Counted from the stretch's first letter, positions 1-7,770 are shown. The stretch is 13,623 nucleotides of DNA from Bacteroidetes bacterium UBA955 (GCA_002293105.1 DBCP01000040.1:1-13623); one strand, 5' to 3'. The notes: generated by a model from the letters alone, not told the origin. Numbers and translations are program-made.

Positions 1-494
1 CACTCAATAGAAACCAAGTTGCTGAAAACCTCGTGGATCAGACCTTTCTGTCCGATGCCGAATTCAAGCGAACCAACGATCAGCCACGCCTGTTTTATGG
101 AGAAGTTTCCTCCCAAGATTTCACCCTCGAAACCATCGCCCAAAATAAAGCCTTGGTCAATTTTTGCACAGGAGAAATTCGGGGTTCTGAAAACGAAATC
201 TATGTACTAATACAATTGGGAGCATGGCAACACCGACGTATCTTCTTGCTTTTCGTATTGCTCATCTTGGCCTGTTTCGTGTTTCTTATCAACCACTTGG
301 TCCTTTTCAAAGCGATATACCCCCAAACAATACCCGCATGGTTGTTGCTCATGACACTTGTGGCACTTTTCACCACACTTTACACCAAAGCCAGAAGTTT
401 CCAACGCAGTAAGGCCTCAACCATCGCGCACTTTTGTACCCTCTGGAAAGCCGAGCCCGTAACAAAAAATCAAGTTCCCTTGATCTTTCGTTAA
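1..494 (+). CDS. C-terminal part of an unrecognised protein with two membrane segments (5' end outside window)
   Basis: The reading frame is open from the first full codon (base 3) to the TAA at 492-494, about 163 residues. A GTG at 33 could start it, but the frame continues upstream without a stop, so I treat it as the end of a gene that begins before the window. The first 75 or so visible residues are soluble and unremarkable. Two hydrophobic segments follow: one right after the basic pair in QHRRIF, and a second beginning at IPAWLLLM, separated by a short loop. A basic, probably cytoplasmic tail of about 40 residues (KARSFQRSK) closes the protein. I recognise no family or catalytic motif. 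A strong hairpin plus T-run follows the stop, which supports a real gene end. Membrane location is inferred from hydropathy only; function is unknown. Confidence 0.6.
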   Translation, partial: LNRNQVAENLVDQTFLSDAEFKRTNDQPRLFYGEVSSQDFTLETIAQNKALVNFCTGEIRGSENEIYVLIQLGAWQHRRIFLLFVLLILACFVFLINHLVLFKAIYPQTIPAWLLLMTLVALFTTLYTKARSFQRSKASTIAHFCTLWKAEPVTKNQVPLIFR

Positions 495-504
495 CCAACA
501 CCAA

Positions 505-537
505 GTAAGGTTAAGAAAACAAACCTTACGGTTTTTT
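505..537 (+). terminator. Rho-independent terminator after the first gene
   Basis: A perfect 8-bp stem (GTAAGGTT at 505-512 with AACCTTAC at 522-529) encloses a 9-base loop and is followed by GG and six T's at 532-537. It lies 10 bases after the stop of the + strand gene. It overlaps the last codons and stop (526-528) of the convergent lipoprotein gene. Read on the minus strand the hairpin has no T-run after it, so it should act for the + strand gene only. Confidence 0.7.
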
Positions 538-1320
538 CAATAGCGACAACAAATCTGCCTCCCAACTCACTTGGGGCGTTTCTACAATACTACCCACATA
601 CAAAATTTCCGTCGCAAAATCTACATCGGGATTACCGCTAGGCGACGGAACAGATTTCCAAGAATGTGCCACACATAACTCCGGTACGCGGCCTATCACC
701 ACCGACTTTTGACCAAAGTATACCTCCCCTGCCAAGGCGCCATCAATCAGTTTCTTGTCGCGATTCACCCGGCGATAATCCATCCTAATCACAACGCCCG
801 CATATTCCAACTCCTCGCGGTTCCTCACCACATTGCCCTCGGTACTCGCCATCAACACGTCCAACACCTTACACAACCGCGGCAATCCCACCCGTGTATC
901 CGAACACCAATTGCCGCCGATCATCATCAACGTAATCCGTGCCGGCTTGCCCGCCATCGCATCATGCTGCAATCGCAACACAGAATCCAATGCCTTGATC
1001 ACATCCACATTGGGCTCATAAGTCATGTATTCTTGCTCAATTTCCTGCCAAAATAAAGCGGCATCCGCCTTCACCGTGCTATCGCCCCCTTGGTACAACC
1101 CCTGGGCCAATGCCATTCCACCCAATTCGCTTTTTAAGTAGTTTAGCGCTGGGTGCAAGCGCCATAACTCACTGTTCACATTGTCAACAATGTCAATCGC
1201 CAAACCACCCGAAGCCTTATTAGTCCCCTGCTTTTCGTTCATATTCTTTTTGCCTTCGCCAAACATTCCGCAGCCCCCCAAGGTCAAAATAACCATCGCC
1301 AATGCCAATCGCTGTTTCAT
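526..1320 (-). CDS. Thioredoxin-like lipoprotein with a CxxT active-site motif
   Basis: The 264-residue product begins with a lipoprotein signal: basic MKQR, a hydrophobic stretch, then the lipobox L-G-G-C with Cys17 as the predicted lipidated residue. Cleavage and anchoring in the cell envelope are inferred from this. After a polar linker and a helical region (about 45-120), a beta strand leads into GGNWCSDT (WCSDT at 138-142). This matches the position of the WCxxC loop in thioredoxin-fold proteins, but the second cysteine is replaced by Thr142. The end of the protein, GSIVETP followed by an acidic helix, resembles the last strand and helix of Bacteroidota thioredoxin-family proteins. Other cysteines are Cys150 and Cys216. 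A single thiol would not support ordinary disulfide exchange, so a binding or monothiol role is possible. The gene diverges from the polyprenyl synthase gene with 62 bases between start codons. Fold assignment is moderate, precise role unknown. Confidence 0.7.
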   Translation of the reverse strand: MKQRLALAMVILTLGGCGMFGEGKKNMNEKQGTNKASGGLAIDIVDNVNSELWRLHPALNYLKSELGGMALAQGLYQGGDSTVKADAALFWQEIEQEYMTYEPNVDVIKALDSVLRLQHDAMAGKPARITLMMIGGNWCSDTRVGLPRLCKVLDVLMASTEGNVVRNREELEYAGVVIRMDYRRVNRDKKLIDGALAGEVYFGQKSVVIGRVPELCVAHSWKSVPSPSGNPDVDFATEILYVGSIVETPQVSWEADLLSLLKKP

Positions 1321-1365
1321 ATCAGCAAATTACCACCAAATTTTCATTACACCCAATTAAAATAT

Positions 1366-1373
1366 TACCTTCG
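1366..1373 (+). promoter_or_regulatory. Probable -7 promoter box for the polyprenyl synthase run
   Basis: TACCTTCG matches the Bacteroidota sigma-A -7 consensus TAnnTTTG at five of six fixed positions and ends nine bases before the ATG at 1383. I see no clear TTG 19 bases upstream, so the -33 element is weak or absent. The closeness to the ATG implies a very short leader. Confidence 0.4.
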
Positions 1374-1382
1374 CGTCAAGTC

Positions 1383-2360
1383 ATGAGTCTTTCGTTAGAC
1401 GCCATTAAAAAACCCATCGAGAAAGAGCTCACCGCCTTCGAAGTCATGTTCAAACAGAGCATGAAAACGCGTGTGCCGCTGCTCGATACCATCATGACCT
1501 ACATCGTTAAAAGGAAAGGCAAACAAATCCGCCCCCTTTTTGTGATGTACTCCGCAAAACTCTTTGGCGATATCAATATTAGAACCTACCGTGGAGCCTC
1601 TCTCGTAGAACTGCTTCACACTGCAACGTTGGTGCACGACGACGTGGTTGATGATAGCTTCCAACGCCGAGGATTTTTCTCCATCAACGCGCTTTGGAAA
1701 AACAAAATTGCTGTTTTGGTAGGCGATTACCTGCTTTCCCGTGGGTTGCTCCTGGCTGTGGAACACCGCGATTTCGATATGCTTGAAATTGTTTCCAATG
1801 CCGTGCGCGACATGAGTGAAGGTGAATTGCTGCAACTCGAAAGAGCCCGGTTCATGAACGCCACCGAAGAGGTGTACTTCCAAATCATCAAGCAAAAAAC
1901 CGCCTCCCTCATCGCCTCGTGCTGCGAAATAGGCGCTGCCTCAACCACCCCAGACACCGAAATTCAAAAGAAAATGCGTCAGTTTGGTGAAGCCATTGGA
2001 TTGGCCTTTCAAATTCGCGACGATCTATTCGACTTCGGAGATAACAAATCTGGAAAACCCGCCGGCCTCGATATCAAAGAGAAAAAACTCACACTGCCCA
2101 TCATCTACGCTTTCTCTAAAGCATCGCCCAGTGATGTCAAAAAAATCAAGAAATTGATGCGCAGCGATGTCAACGACAAACAGAAAATTGCAGACGTCGT
2201 GGAATTTATCACCGTTCACGGTGGAATGTCGTACGCCCGCATCAAAATGAACGAATTCCGCGACCGCGCTTTCGAAATTTTGGAGTCAATCCCCGCCAAC
2301 AAAGAACACAAACAAACCCTGCAACACCTGGTCAATTTTGTCATTGACCGAAACGTATAA
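1383..2360 (+). CDS. Trans-polyprenyl diphosphate synthase (long-chain, IspB-like)
   Basis: The product elongates an allylic diphosphate with isopentenyl diphosphate units in the cytoplasm, giving the prenyl chain that is probably attached to menaquinone. The frame is open from 1302, but I start at ATG 1383: the upstream codons cover the promoter region, and from here the protein is 325 residues, normal for the family. It has GKQIRP (46-51, the usual GGKxxRP region), the first Asp-rich motif DDVVD (86-90) and the second DDLFD (213-217), followed by GKPAGLDIKEKK (224-235), which fits the GxD-KK region. The residue five positions before the first Asp motif is Ala81. Small residues there are typical of long-chain synthases, whereas bulky aromatics mark short-chain ones. 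Chain length (hexa- to octaprenyl) cannot be fixed. Only two bases separate its stop from the next start, so it is very likely cotranscribed with the biotin carrier gene. Confidence 0.93.
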   Translation: MSLSLDAIKKPIEKELTAFEVMFKQSMKTRVPLLDTIMTYIVKRKGKQIRPLFVMYSAKLFGDINIRTYRGASLVELLHTATLVHDDVVDDSFQRRGFFSINALWKNKIAVLVGDYLLSRGLLLAVEHRDFDMLEIVSNAVRDMSEGELLQLERARFMNATEEVYFQIIKQKTASLIASCCEIGAASTTPDTEIQKKMRQFGEAIGLAFQIRDDLFDFGDNKSGKPAGLDIKEKKLTLPIIYAFSKASPSDVKKIKKLMRSDVNDKQKIADVVEFITVHGGMSYARIKMNEFRDRAFEILESIPANKEHKQTLQHLVNFVIDRNV

Positions 2361-2362
2361 TC

Positions 2363-2854
2363 ATGAAGGTACAAATTCAAAATCATACCGTTGAATTCGC
2401 CAAAGAAAACAACCAATGGACGGCCACAGGCCAAAACCCAACGACCCTGTTTCCCCAAGGCAGCCAAACCATTTTGCTTCAAACGAATAACCAGACCATC
2501 CAAGTTCGCTGTTTGTCGGTTGATCGCTTAGCCAAAACAGTTACCATCCTCTATAACAACCATAAATACACGGCAAAAATCACCGAACCCATGGATGAAC
2601 TCCTCAAATCAATGGGACTAGAAAATGCCATGGTGCCGAAAATATCCGAAGTCAAAGCCCCCATGCCAGGTTTGGTCCTCGATGTATTAGTATCGGTTGG
2701 TCAAACCGTTGAAATGGGCGAGAAAATCATCACCCTCGAAGCCATGAAAATGGAAAACGCCATCAAATCACCGACCGCTGGTACAGTGGCTTCCGTACAT
2801 GTAACCAAAGGACAAGCCGTAGACAAAAACTTCGTCTTGATTCGTTTCGAATAA
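2363..2854 (+). CDS. Biotin carboxyl carrier protein (biotinyl domain subunit of an acyl-CoA or oxo-acid carboxylase)
   Basis: This 163-residue protein ends in a complete biotinyl/lipoyl domain (about 97-163). The biotinylation motif EAMKMEN is at 126-132, so Lys129 should carry the biotin, and the conserved APMPG turn is at 99-103. Residues 1-75 form a Gln/Asn-rich beta region, a layout seen in Bacteroidota carrier proteins annotated as acetyl-CoA carboxylase biotin carrier subunits or as the gamma subunit of propionyl-CoA or oxaloacetate carboxylases. The carrier shuttles CO2 between a biotin carboxylase and a carboxyltransferase. Neither partner is present in this window, so the exact enzyme cannot be named. 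It sits two bases after the polyprenyl synthase gene and 21 bases before the membrane glycosyltransferase, which suggests shared transcription rather than shared pathway. Confidence 0.92.
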   Translation: MKVQIQNHTVEFAKENNQWTATGQNPTTLFPQGSQTILLQTNNQTIQVRCLSVDRLAKTVTILYNNHKYTAKITEPMDELLKSMGLENAMVPKISEVKAPMPGLVLDVLVSVGQTVEMGEKIITLEAMKMENAIKSPTAGTVASVHVTKGQAVDKNFVLIRFE

Positions 2855-2875
2855 ACAACAAACCCCATACCCACC

Positions 2876-4489
2876 GTGGTGAGTTCGAACAGCAACCCAA
2901 TAAACTCACAATCTTGGATTCGCAATCACGCGATTTACTTCCTATTGGGATTGATGGCTGTGTTGGGATTGATCAACCTCGACCGTTTACCTATCGCTTG
3001 GAACGACGAAATACAAAACCTCGATCCCGCCCTGGTTTGGCACCATACCCAAAAATTTTGCTCACCCCTTTGGCCCAACCCCGGCGCAGAAACCCACTTT
3101 CTCAGCTATCCGCCACTCATCGAAGCATGGCACTGCCTGTGGCTCAATTTTGGCAAATCGCCATGGATCGTTCGATTCCCCTTTCTTGTATTTCACCTGA
3201 CTACCGCCCTCATTCTTTATCGCTTCATTCACAGAATTTTCCATAACACCCACGCCACCTCCATGGCACTGTTGTTAATCGCCCTGTTTCTGTTCGATAA
3301 ATCCACTGGCGAAATCGCCCGAAGCCTCCGCGTAGAAACACCCATCCTGCTGCTTTTTGCCGCCCTCATCACAACGTGGCATCGTGCGCAAACCCAATAC
3401 TCAGCCGCGGCGACAGGCACCATCGGACTCATCCTCGGCACCCTAGGCATCGCCCACCTTTATACCTGGCCCCTGATCGCAATGGCCCTACTTCTTGCTT
3501 GGCTCGGCATCAACCAGAGCGATAACCAAACGGCCCTGAAACGACTGCTTCTTTTGTTGGGTTGCGCCCTGCCTTTTGGATTGTTTTGGATCCTTGTTCA
3601 ACCCAATTGGACCGATCTCAAAGTCCAATTGTTCATGCAGGCAGACGACCACAGCAGCCAATCGCTCCTGCAAAACATATCCGATTTTTTCGTCGGCCGG
3701 TTCATTCCGTACTCCATTGAACAGCCCTACACACCCTTTTTGCACGTGGCCTATTTTATCATCGCGATAGCCCTATTCATACGCCAATGGAAAATTCGAA
3801 GCAGCTTTACCCACTTTTTGCTCGCTTCTTGGATTCCTTGCCTGTTTTTATCGGTATCAATCCCCATGATGATGCTACTTACACCACAACACCGATACTA
3901 TCCCATCCAACACTTTTGGGGATTGCTGGTGATCGCCGATTACCTGAAATCGATTGACTTTACAACCGTCAAAGTCCCCACATGGGCAAACTCCCAAAAA
4001 TCCATAATTACCACCAAAATCCTCGGTATTTTGTTCGTAACGAGTTTGCTGCTGCCTTATTCGATTAGACATTCGGCGGCTTGGTTACAAAGGGAGCAGC
4101 GCGATCCCCACACCGCCATAGAATTCCTCAACAAAAACCTGAATCACCTCCCCGCCGGGGAAATTCTCGGTGAGCCCATCGCCAATTACTGGCTTGCGCA
4201 ATCACCCCACCCCAAACACTGGAGATACGGCTTTGAATTCTACCCCCAACATTTTGCCTTCAATCACGAAATCCCTCGCTATTTTCTTACCCGCATTTCG
4301 CCCAACCAACTGACTTTCCTGACCCCTGTTGATCAACTCCGAATACCCGTGAAATCTATTTGGGAGAATTTGCCATTGGAGAAACTCGGACATACCTATA
4401 ACGGATTGTACCTATACCAAATCAACAGCGAAAAAGCTTGGAAACAACTTACCAGCCCGGAAATGCTCAGGGTTACGAGCGGACATTAA
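2876..4489 (+). CDS. GT-C superfamily membrane glycosyltransferase (PMT/ArnT-like, GT39/GT83 type)
   Basis: The 537-residue product looks like an integral-membrane sugar transferase that uses a lipid-linked sugar donor on the outer face of the inner membrane. After the first membrane segment (about 19-35) comes AWNDEIQNLDPA, whose Asp44-Glu45 occupy the place of the acidic catalytic pair in the first periplasmic loop of GT-C enzymes. SYPPLIEAWH follows, like the HPPL-type region of PMT-family proteins. I count about ten hydrophobic segments up to roughly residue 400, then a soluble C-terminal part of about 135 residues, probably periplasmic. GTG 2876 is the first usable start after the in-frame stop of the preceding gene; a second GTG follows directly at 2879, and the first in-frame ATG would remove the first membrane helix. 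No Shine-Dalgarno sequence is visible. Donor and acceptor are unknown. It ends four bases from the convergent plug gene. Confidence 0.75.
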   Translation: MVSSNSNPINSQSWIRNHAIYFLLGLMAVLGLINLDRLPIAWNDEIQNLDPALVWHHTQKFCSPLWPNPGAETHFLSYPPLIEAWHCLWLNFGKSPWIVRFPFLVFHLTTALILYRFIHRIFHNTHATSMALLLIALFLFDKSTGEIARSLRVETPILLLFAALITTWHRAQTQYSAAATGTIGLILGTLGIAHLYTWPLIAMALLLAWLGINQSDNQTALKRLLLLLGCALPFGLFWILVQPNWTDLKVQLFMQADDHSSQSLLQNISDFFVGRFIPYSIEQPYTPFLHVAYFIIAIALFIRQWKIRSSFTHFLLASWIPCLFLSVSIPMMMLLTPQHRYYPIQHFWGLLVIADYLKSIDFTTVKVPTWANSQKSIITTKILGILFVTSLLLPYSIRHSAAWLQREQRDPHTAIEFLNKNLNHLPAGEILGEPIANYWLAQSPHPKHWRYGFEFYPQHFAFNHEIPRYFLTRISPNQLTFLTPVDQLRIPVKSIWENLPLEKLGHTYNGLYLYQINSEKAWKQLTSPEMLRVTSGH

Positions 4490-4490
4490 A

Positions 4491-4517
4491 ACCTCACTTC
4501 AGAGAGGTCGTATTTTT
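4491..4517. terminator. Weak, possibly bidirectional terminator between convergent genes
   Basis: ACCTC (4491-4495) can pair with GAGGT (4504-4508) across an 8-base loop. On the + strand it is followed by CGTATTTTT, and on the minus strand by a short TTT. The stem is only five pairs and overlaps the stop codon of the minus-strand plug gene (4494-4496). It is the only hairpin I see at this four-base convergent junction. Confidence 0.35.
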
Positions 4518-5786
4518 CAATCCATAACCCACCAACTCGTCGTATCCCATGGCCGGATTTCGGTGGTAAATCAATACCATGTAATTGTTTTCGGTCTCGC
4601 TATGCTGTCCTTCAAACGGCGAAAAATCCAGCACCCCCGTTTCCTCATTCTTTACCCCAAAAACATAATTATAATAGCCCTGTTTTAACGGAATCACTGC
4701 TTCATAAGCCCTCGCGTCTGCATTAAAATACATGCGGTGCGATTCCAAAATCCGCCAATCGCTCATCTCACCGTACACATACACGGGTTCCTTGAGTTCT
4801 GCATCGGCCTGCACCGAGAAATGTACAAAGCAATAATCGCTCTCAAACGCCGTTCCCGCCGGCATTGGCAAATCCTTGTTGTCGTAAAAAACCCGACCAT
4901 TGTAATCGGCCCAGTTGAAGTAACGCTCAAAACGTCGTGATTTGTCATTCACCAAAATCACATGTTTCTGATTGGCGATGTTCATGCGCGATTTAACCCC
5001 AGCGGTGGAACTACGAAAACTGCGGATATCAAAAAACCGGTATTGGTTCATCCCATCCATCTGATTGCCCAACTGGTGGTTATACTGCATTTCATTGCCC
5101 ACAATAAACATAGGCTTCAAATCATCAATGCCGTACATCCATTCCCCGTTGCGCAATATCACCGCCTTCACATCCTGCATCGCATTGGGCATAAAGTACG
5201 CATCGTTCTTGATAAAAGAGAAATTCACCTGCTGATGGGTGCTGCGTAACTCTACCTGCTTGCTCTGTGATAACTGTATATTCACCGCACCTTGCGATTG
5301 GAGAACCATGATCCGCCGCGAAAACACGATATCTGCCTCATTAAAATTGCGGTATACCAACAGCAAATAGTTACCCGATAATTTGGGTTTGGTTTGCTCA
5401 CCAGGAATAGCAACACCATAATGCGTGTATTGCATCAACGTTCCATTGCTAAAATTCGCTGTTTCAATGTTGTCATATCCCATGCCGTCAAGGGTTTGGG
5501 TGCGCGATAAAGCACTGGGATTCCACTTGGCATCGCAATGAATCAGGGTATATTGATAGAAATCCCGCTCGCTGCGAATTTGATCAAATTCTAAAACGAC
5601 ACCATCATCGGAGCCCAATGTGAGAATGGGGAAAGGAAAACCGCTGCTCTTTTGGTAAACGCGAACCGTCCGAATATCAGACTCATAGATCGCATTGGTA
5701 TATCGAATGGAACTATCCGTTGTGGCCATCAAAGGCAACAGACCCAAAATCCAAAAACATCCCAAAAGGAGCCATTTTTTACTCAT
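4494..5786 (-). CDS. Type IX secretion system plug-family protein (formerly DUF5103)
   Basis: The 430-residue protein has an N-terminal signal peptide (about 1-22: basic start, hydrophobic core, ending near MATT) and is mostly beta-rich. Family hallmarks I recognise are IHCDAKWNPS (82-91), the YRN/FSRR strand region (145-158), and FEGQHSETENNY near the end (391-402). In Flavobacterium johnsoniae a protein of this family seals the periplasmic mouth of the SprA translocon before substrate arrives, so a periplasmic T9SS accessory role is expected here. Residues about 333-379 (VYVYGEMSDW to YYNYVFGV) resemble an E-set or CBM48-like domain as in AMPK-beta glycogen-binding modules. No sprA or por/gld genes lie within the window. 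A consensus Bacteroidota promoter sits five bases before the ATG, so the gene is likely transcribed on its own. Confidence 0.85.
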   Translation of the reverse strand: MSKKWLLLGCFWILGLLPLMATTDSSIRYTNAIYESDIRTVRVYQKSSGFPFPILTLGSDDGVVLEFDQIRSERDFYQYTLIHCDAKWNPSALSRTQTLDGMGYDNIETANFSNGTLMQYTHYGVAIPGEQTKPKLSGNYLLLVYRNFNEADIVFSRRIMVLQSQGAVNIQLSQSKQVELRSTHQQVNFSFIKNDAYFMPNAMQDVKAVILRNGEWMYGIDDLKPMFIVGNEMQYNHQLGNQMDGMNQYRFFDIRSFRSSTAGVKSRMNIANQKHVILVNDKSRRFERYFNWADYNGRVFYDNKDLPMPAGTAFESDYCFVHFSVQADAELKEPVYVYGEMSDWRILESHRMYFNADARAYEAVIPLKQGYYNYVFGVKNEETGVLDFSPFEGQHSETENNYMVLIYHRNPAMGYDELVGYGLKNTTSLK

Positions 5787-5791
5787 CGAAG

Positions 5792-5821
5792 CAAACTTAG
5801 CAAATTCAGGGCCAATATCAA
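5792..5821 (-). promoter_or_regulatory. Consensus Bacteroidota sigma-A promoter for the plug gene
   Basis: On the minus strand TTG (5821-5819) is followed by exactly 19 bases and then TAAGTTTG (5799-5792), a full match to TTG-N19-TAnnTTTG. Five bases (CTTCG) separate the -7 box from the ATG at 5786, so transcription should begin at or within a few bases of the start codon. The TTG overlaps the stop codon (5818-5820) of the upstream ABC-F gene. Confidence 0.7.
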
Positions 5822-7758
5822 GACTCTTGCATCAGCATCCAAGACTCAAACAATCGTTCGTACGCTGCTTTCACCAATGCATGGGCCGCATTCACCGAGT
5901 CATATTGCTCGGTAATCCGCGCTACTTGGTTGAAATCACTAGCTACTTCTGGGGCATGCAGTTGTATTTCCAATGCCATTTTTTCCTCCGCCAACGCCAA
6001 CATTTCAGCCTCTTTTGCATTCATCGCATCTTCCACCTTCTTCAATTCATTTTTACTGTACGATTTGGGCGATGCATCCTTACTCGGAGCTGACTGAGCA
6101 ACAGGGGTAGCCACCACTTTTTTCTTTCCATCATCCAATTTGGCCAACCGCATATCTTCCACTTTTCGGGTCGATACCCACTCGTTATACTCCTCGTAGG
6201 TTCCAGGATATTCCCGCAAAACACCATCCTCAATCCACCATATCTTGTTGGCTACCTTGCTAATAAACGTTCTATCGTGCGATACAAACAAGCAGCTTCC
6301 TGCATAGTCAATCAAGGATTCAGCCAACACCGACGTACTGAACATATCCAAGTGGTTCGTGGGCTCATCCAACAACAAAAAGTTTGATTGCGTAATCAGC
6401 GTCTTGGCCAATGCCAACCGCGATTTTTCGCCCCCACTAAGCACCTTCACCTTCTTGAAAACCTCGTCGCCCGTGAACAAGAAACAACCCAAAATTGTGC
6501 GCAATTCCCAATCGGTGTACTCTGCACTCACCGTACCCAATTCAGTCAACAAATCGTTCTTCAAATCCAATGCCTCCAGCTGGTGCTGCGCAAAAAACGC
6601 CGATTCAACATTCCAGCCCTGTTCAATTTCACCACCACACGGCTCAGAACCATGAACCATTCTCAACAAAGTAGATTTTCCCTTTCCGTTCGCACCCACC
6701 AAGGCAATTTTATCGCCCCGGAGTATCTGTCCAACCGAAGGTGTCAAAATCTCCAAATCCCCATAAGATTTTGTTACATCCCGCAAATCGGCAATCACCT
6801 TTCCCGGCGTAACGCGGATGTTAAATCGAATATCAAAGTCGCGCTTTTCATCCTGTCTAACCTCGATTTTGTCAATTTTATCCAACATTTTCACTCGACT
6901 CTGCACCGCCGTGGCCTTGCTGGCTTTGGCCCGGAATCGAGAAATAAACTTCATCTGCTGACGGATAAAATCCTGTTGGTTTTCGTATTTGCGCATCATT
7001 AACGCATCGCGCTCCTCCTTTTGCTCCAAAAACTCGTTGTAGTTACCCTTGTAATGAAACACCTGCTGATGCGCCACCTCGGCAATGCGATTTACTGTGC
7101 GGTCCAAGAAATACGGATCGTGCGAAACGATGACATAGGTGCCCTCATAGTTCGACAAATAATCCTCCAACCATTGAATGGTGGGTAAATCCAAGTGGTT
7201 TGTAGGTTCATCCAACAGCAACAAATCGGGTGCTTGCAAAAGCAATTTTCCCAACATCGCACGCATACGCCATCCCCCAGAAAATTCACGCAATGAACGT
7301 GTTAAACTGCTGGTGGGAAATCCCAATCCTTCCAAAATTTTATCGCCCTCGGCATGCCACTCATAACCTCCCAAAGCGCCAAAACGCTCTTGTGCATCGG
7401 CCAATCGCTGCATGGATACATCATCGTATTCAACCTCAATTTTCTCGATTAACCGATTGATTTCATTCTCCAATTGTACCAAATCATCCCTGCCACTCAA
7501 CACAACATCGCGCACACAATCGCCGATATCCATACTGAGCAAATCCTGATTCAAAAATCCAATCCGCAAATCGGAAGGCTTAGAAAAAGTGCCTTCACGC
7601 AACTCGTAATCGCCTGAAATCAAACGCAACAAGGTGGATTTCCCGGTTCCATTCAATCCCACCAACCCAATTTTTTCGTTGGGCTTGATGTGCCAAGAGG
7701 CATTTTTAAACAAATATCTACCTGCAAATTCAAAGGAAAAATCGTTCAGTGCTAACAC
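5818..7758 (-). CDS. ABC-F family ATPase (Uup/YdiF-like ribosome-associated protein)
   Basis: This soluble tandem ATPase has no membrane segments, as expected for ABC-F proteins that act at the ribosomal E site rather than in transport. Numbered from GTG 7758 (646 residues), domain 1 has Walker A GLNGTGKS (34-41), signature SGGWR (160-164) and LLLLDEPTNHLD from about 179. A long charged arm (about 240-300, QKEERDALMMRKYE onward) is the P-site tRNA interaction linker. Domain 2 has GANGKGKS (355-362), LSGGE (440-444) and LLLDEPTNHLD from about 461. The tail (about 567-640) is a predicted coiled coil like the Uup C-terminal domain. An ATG exists at 7776, but TACCTTTG, a perfect -7 box, lies between it and the GTG at 7758. 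Family members also usually begin close to the LALNDFSFEF strand, so I prefer the GTG. Whether it is housekeeping or gives antibiotic protection cannot be told from sequence. Confidence 0.92.
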   Translation of the reverse strand: MLALNDFSFEFAGRYLFKNASWHIKPNEKIGLVGLNGTGKSTLLRLISGDYELREGTFSKPSDLRIGFLNQDLLSMDIGDCVRDVVLSGRDDLVQLENEINRLIEKIEVEYDDVSMQRLADAQERFGALGGYEWHAEGDKILEGLGFPTSSLTRSLREFSGGWRMRAMLGKLLLQAPDLLLLDEPTNHLDLPTIQWLEDYLSNYEGTYVIVSHDPYFLDRTVNRIAEVAHQQVFHYKGNYNEFLEQKEERDALMMRKYENQQDFIRQQMKFISRFRAKASKATAVQSRVKMLDKIDKIEVRQDEKRDFDIRFNIRVTPGKVIADLRDVTKSYGDLEILTPSVGQILRGDKIALVGANGKGKSTLLRMVHGSEPCGGEIEQGWNVESAFFAQHQLEALDLKNDLLTELGTVSAEYTDWELRTILGCFLFTGDEVFKKVKVLSGGEKSRLALAKTLITQSNFLLLDEPTNHLDMFSTSVLAESLIDYAGSCLFVSHDRTFISKVANKIWWIEDGVLREYPGTYEEYNEWVSTRKVEDMRLAKLDDGKKKVVATPVAQSAPSKDASPKSYSKNELKKVEDAMNAKEAEMLALAEEKMALEIQLHAPEVASDFNQVARITEQYDSVNAAHALVKAAYERLFESWMLMQES

Positions 7759-7762
7759 CCCG

Positions 7763-7770
7763 CAAAGGTA
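7763..7770 (-). promoter_or_regulatory. -7 promoter box for the ABC-F gene
   Basis: The minus strand reads TACCTTTG at 7770-7763, a perfect TAnnTTTG, ending four bases before the GTG at 7758. The expected TTG at 19-base spacing is not present; the nearest TTG is 13 bases upstream, inside a G-rich stretch. If used, the transcript would start at about the GTG, which excludes the ATG at 7776. Confidence 0.5.

Noticed and set aside
1302..1382. 27-codon N-terminal extension of the polyprenyl synthase
   Set aside because: It would place the coding start upstream of the likely -7 box and inside the divergent lipoprotein gene's start region. The family begins near ATG 1383.
1395..1895. 166-codon minus-strand frame inside the polyprenyl synthase gene
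   Set aside because: It overlaps both the GKQIRP and first Asp-rich motif of a clear enzyme on the other strand and shows no protein-family features of its own.
2855..2875. Possible fusion or read-through of the biotin carrier into the glycosyltransferase, since both are in the same frame with one stop between
   Set aside because: There is a normal TAA, the carrier domain ends in its usual place, and the next start is followed by a proper first membrane helix. Ordinary adjacent genes explain it.
6388..7002. 204-codon open frame on the + strand inside the ABC-F gene
   Set aside because: It lies entirely antisense to strongly conserved ABC-F coding sequence, has no domain and has an unnatural composition. 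It is a shadow frame.
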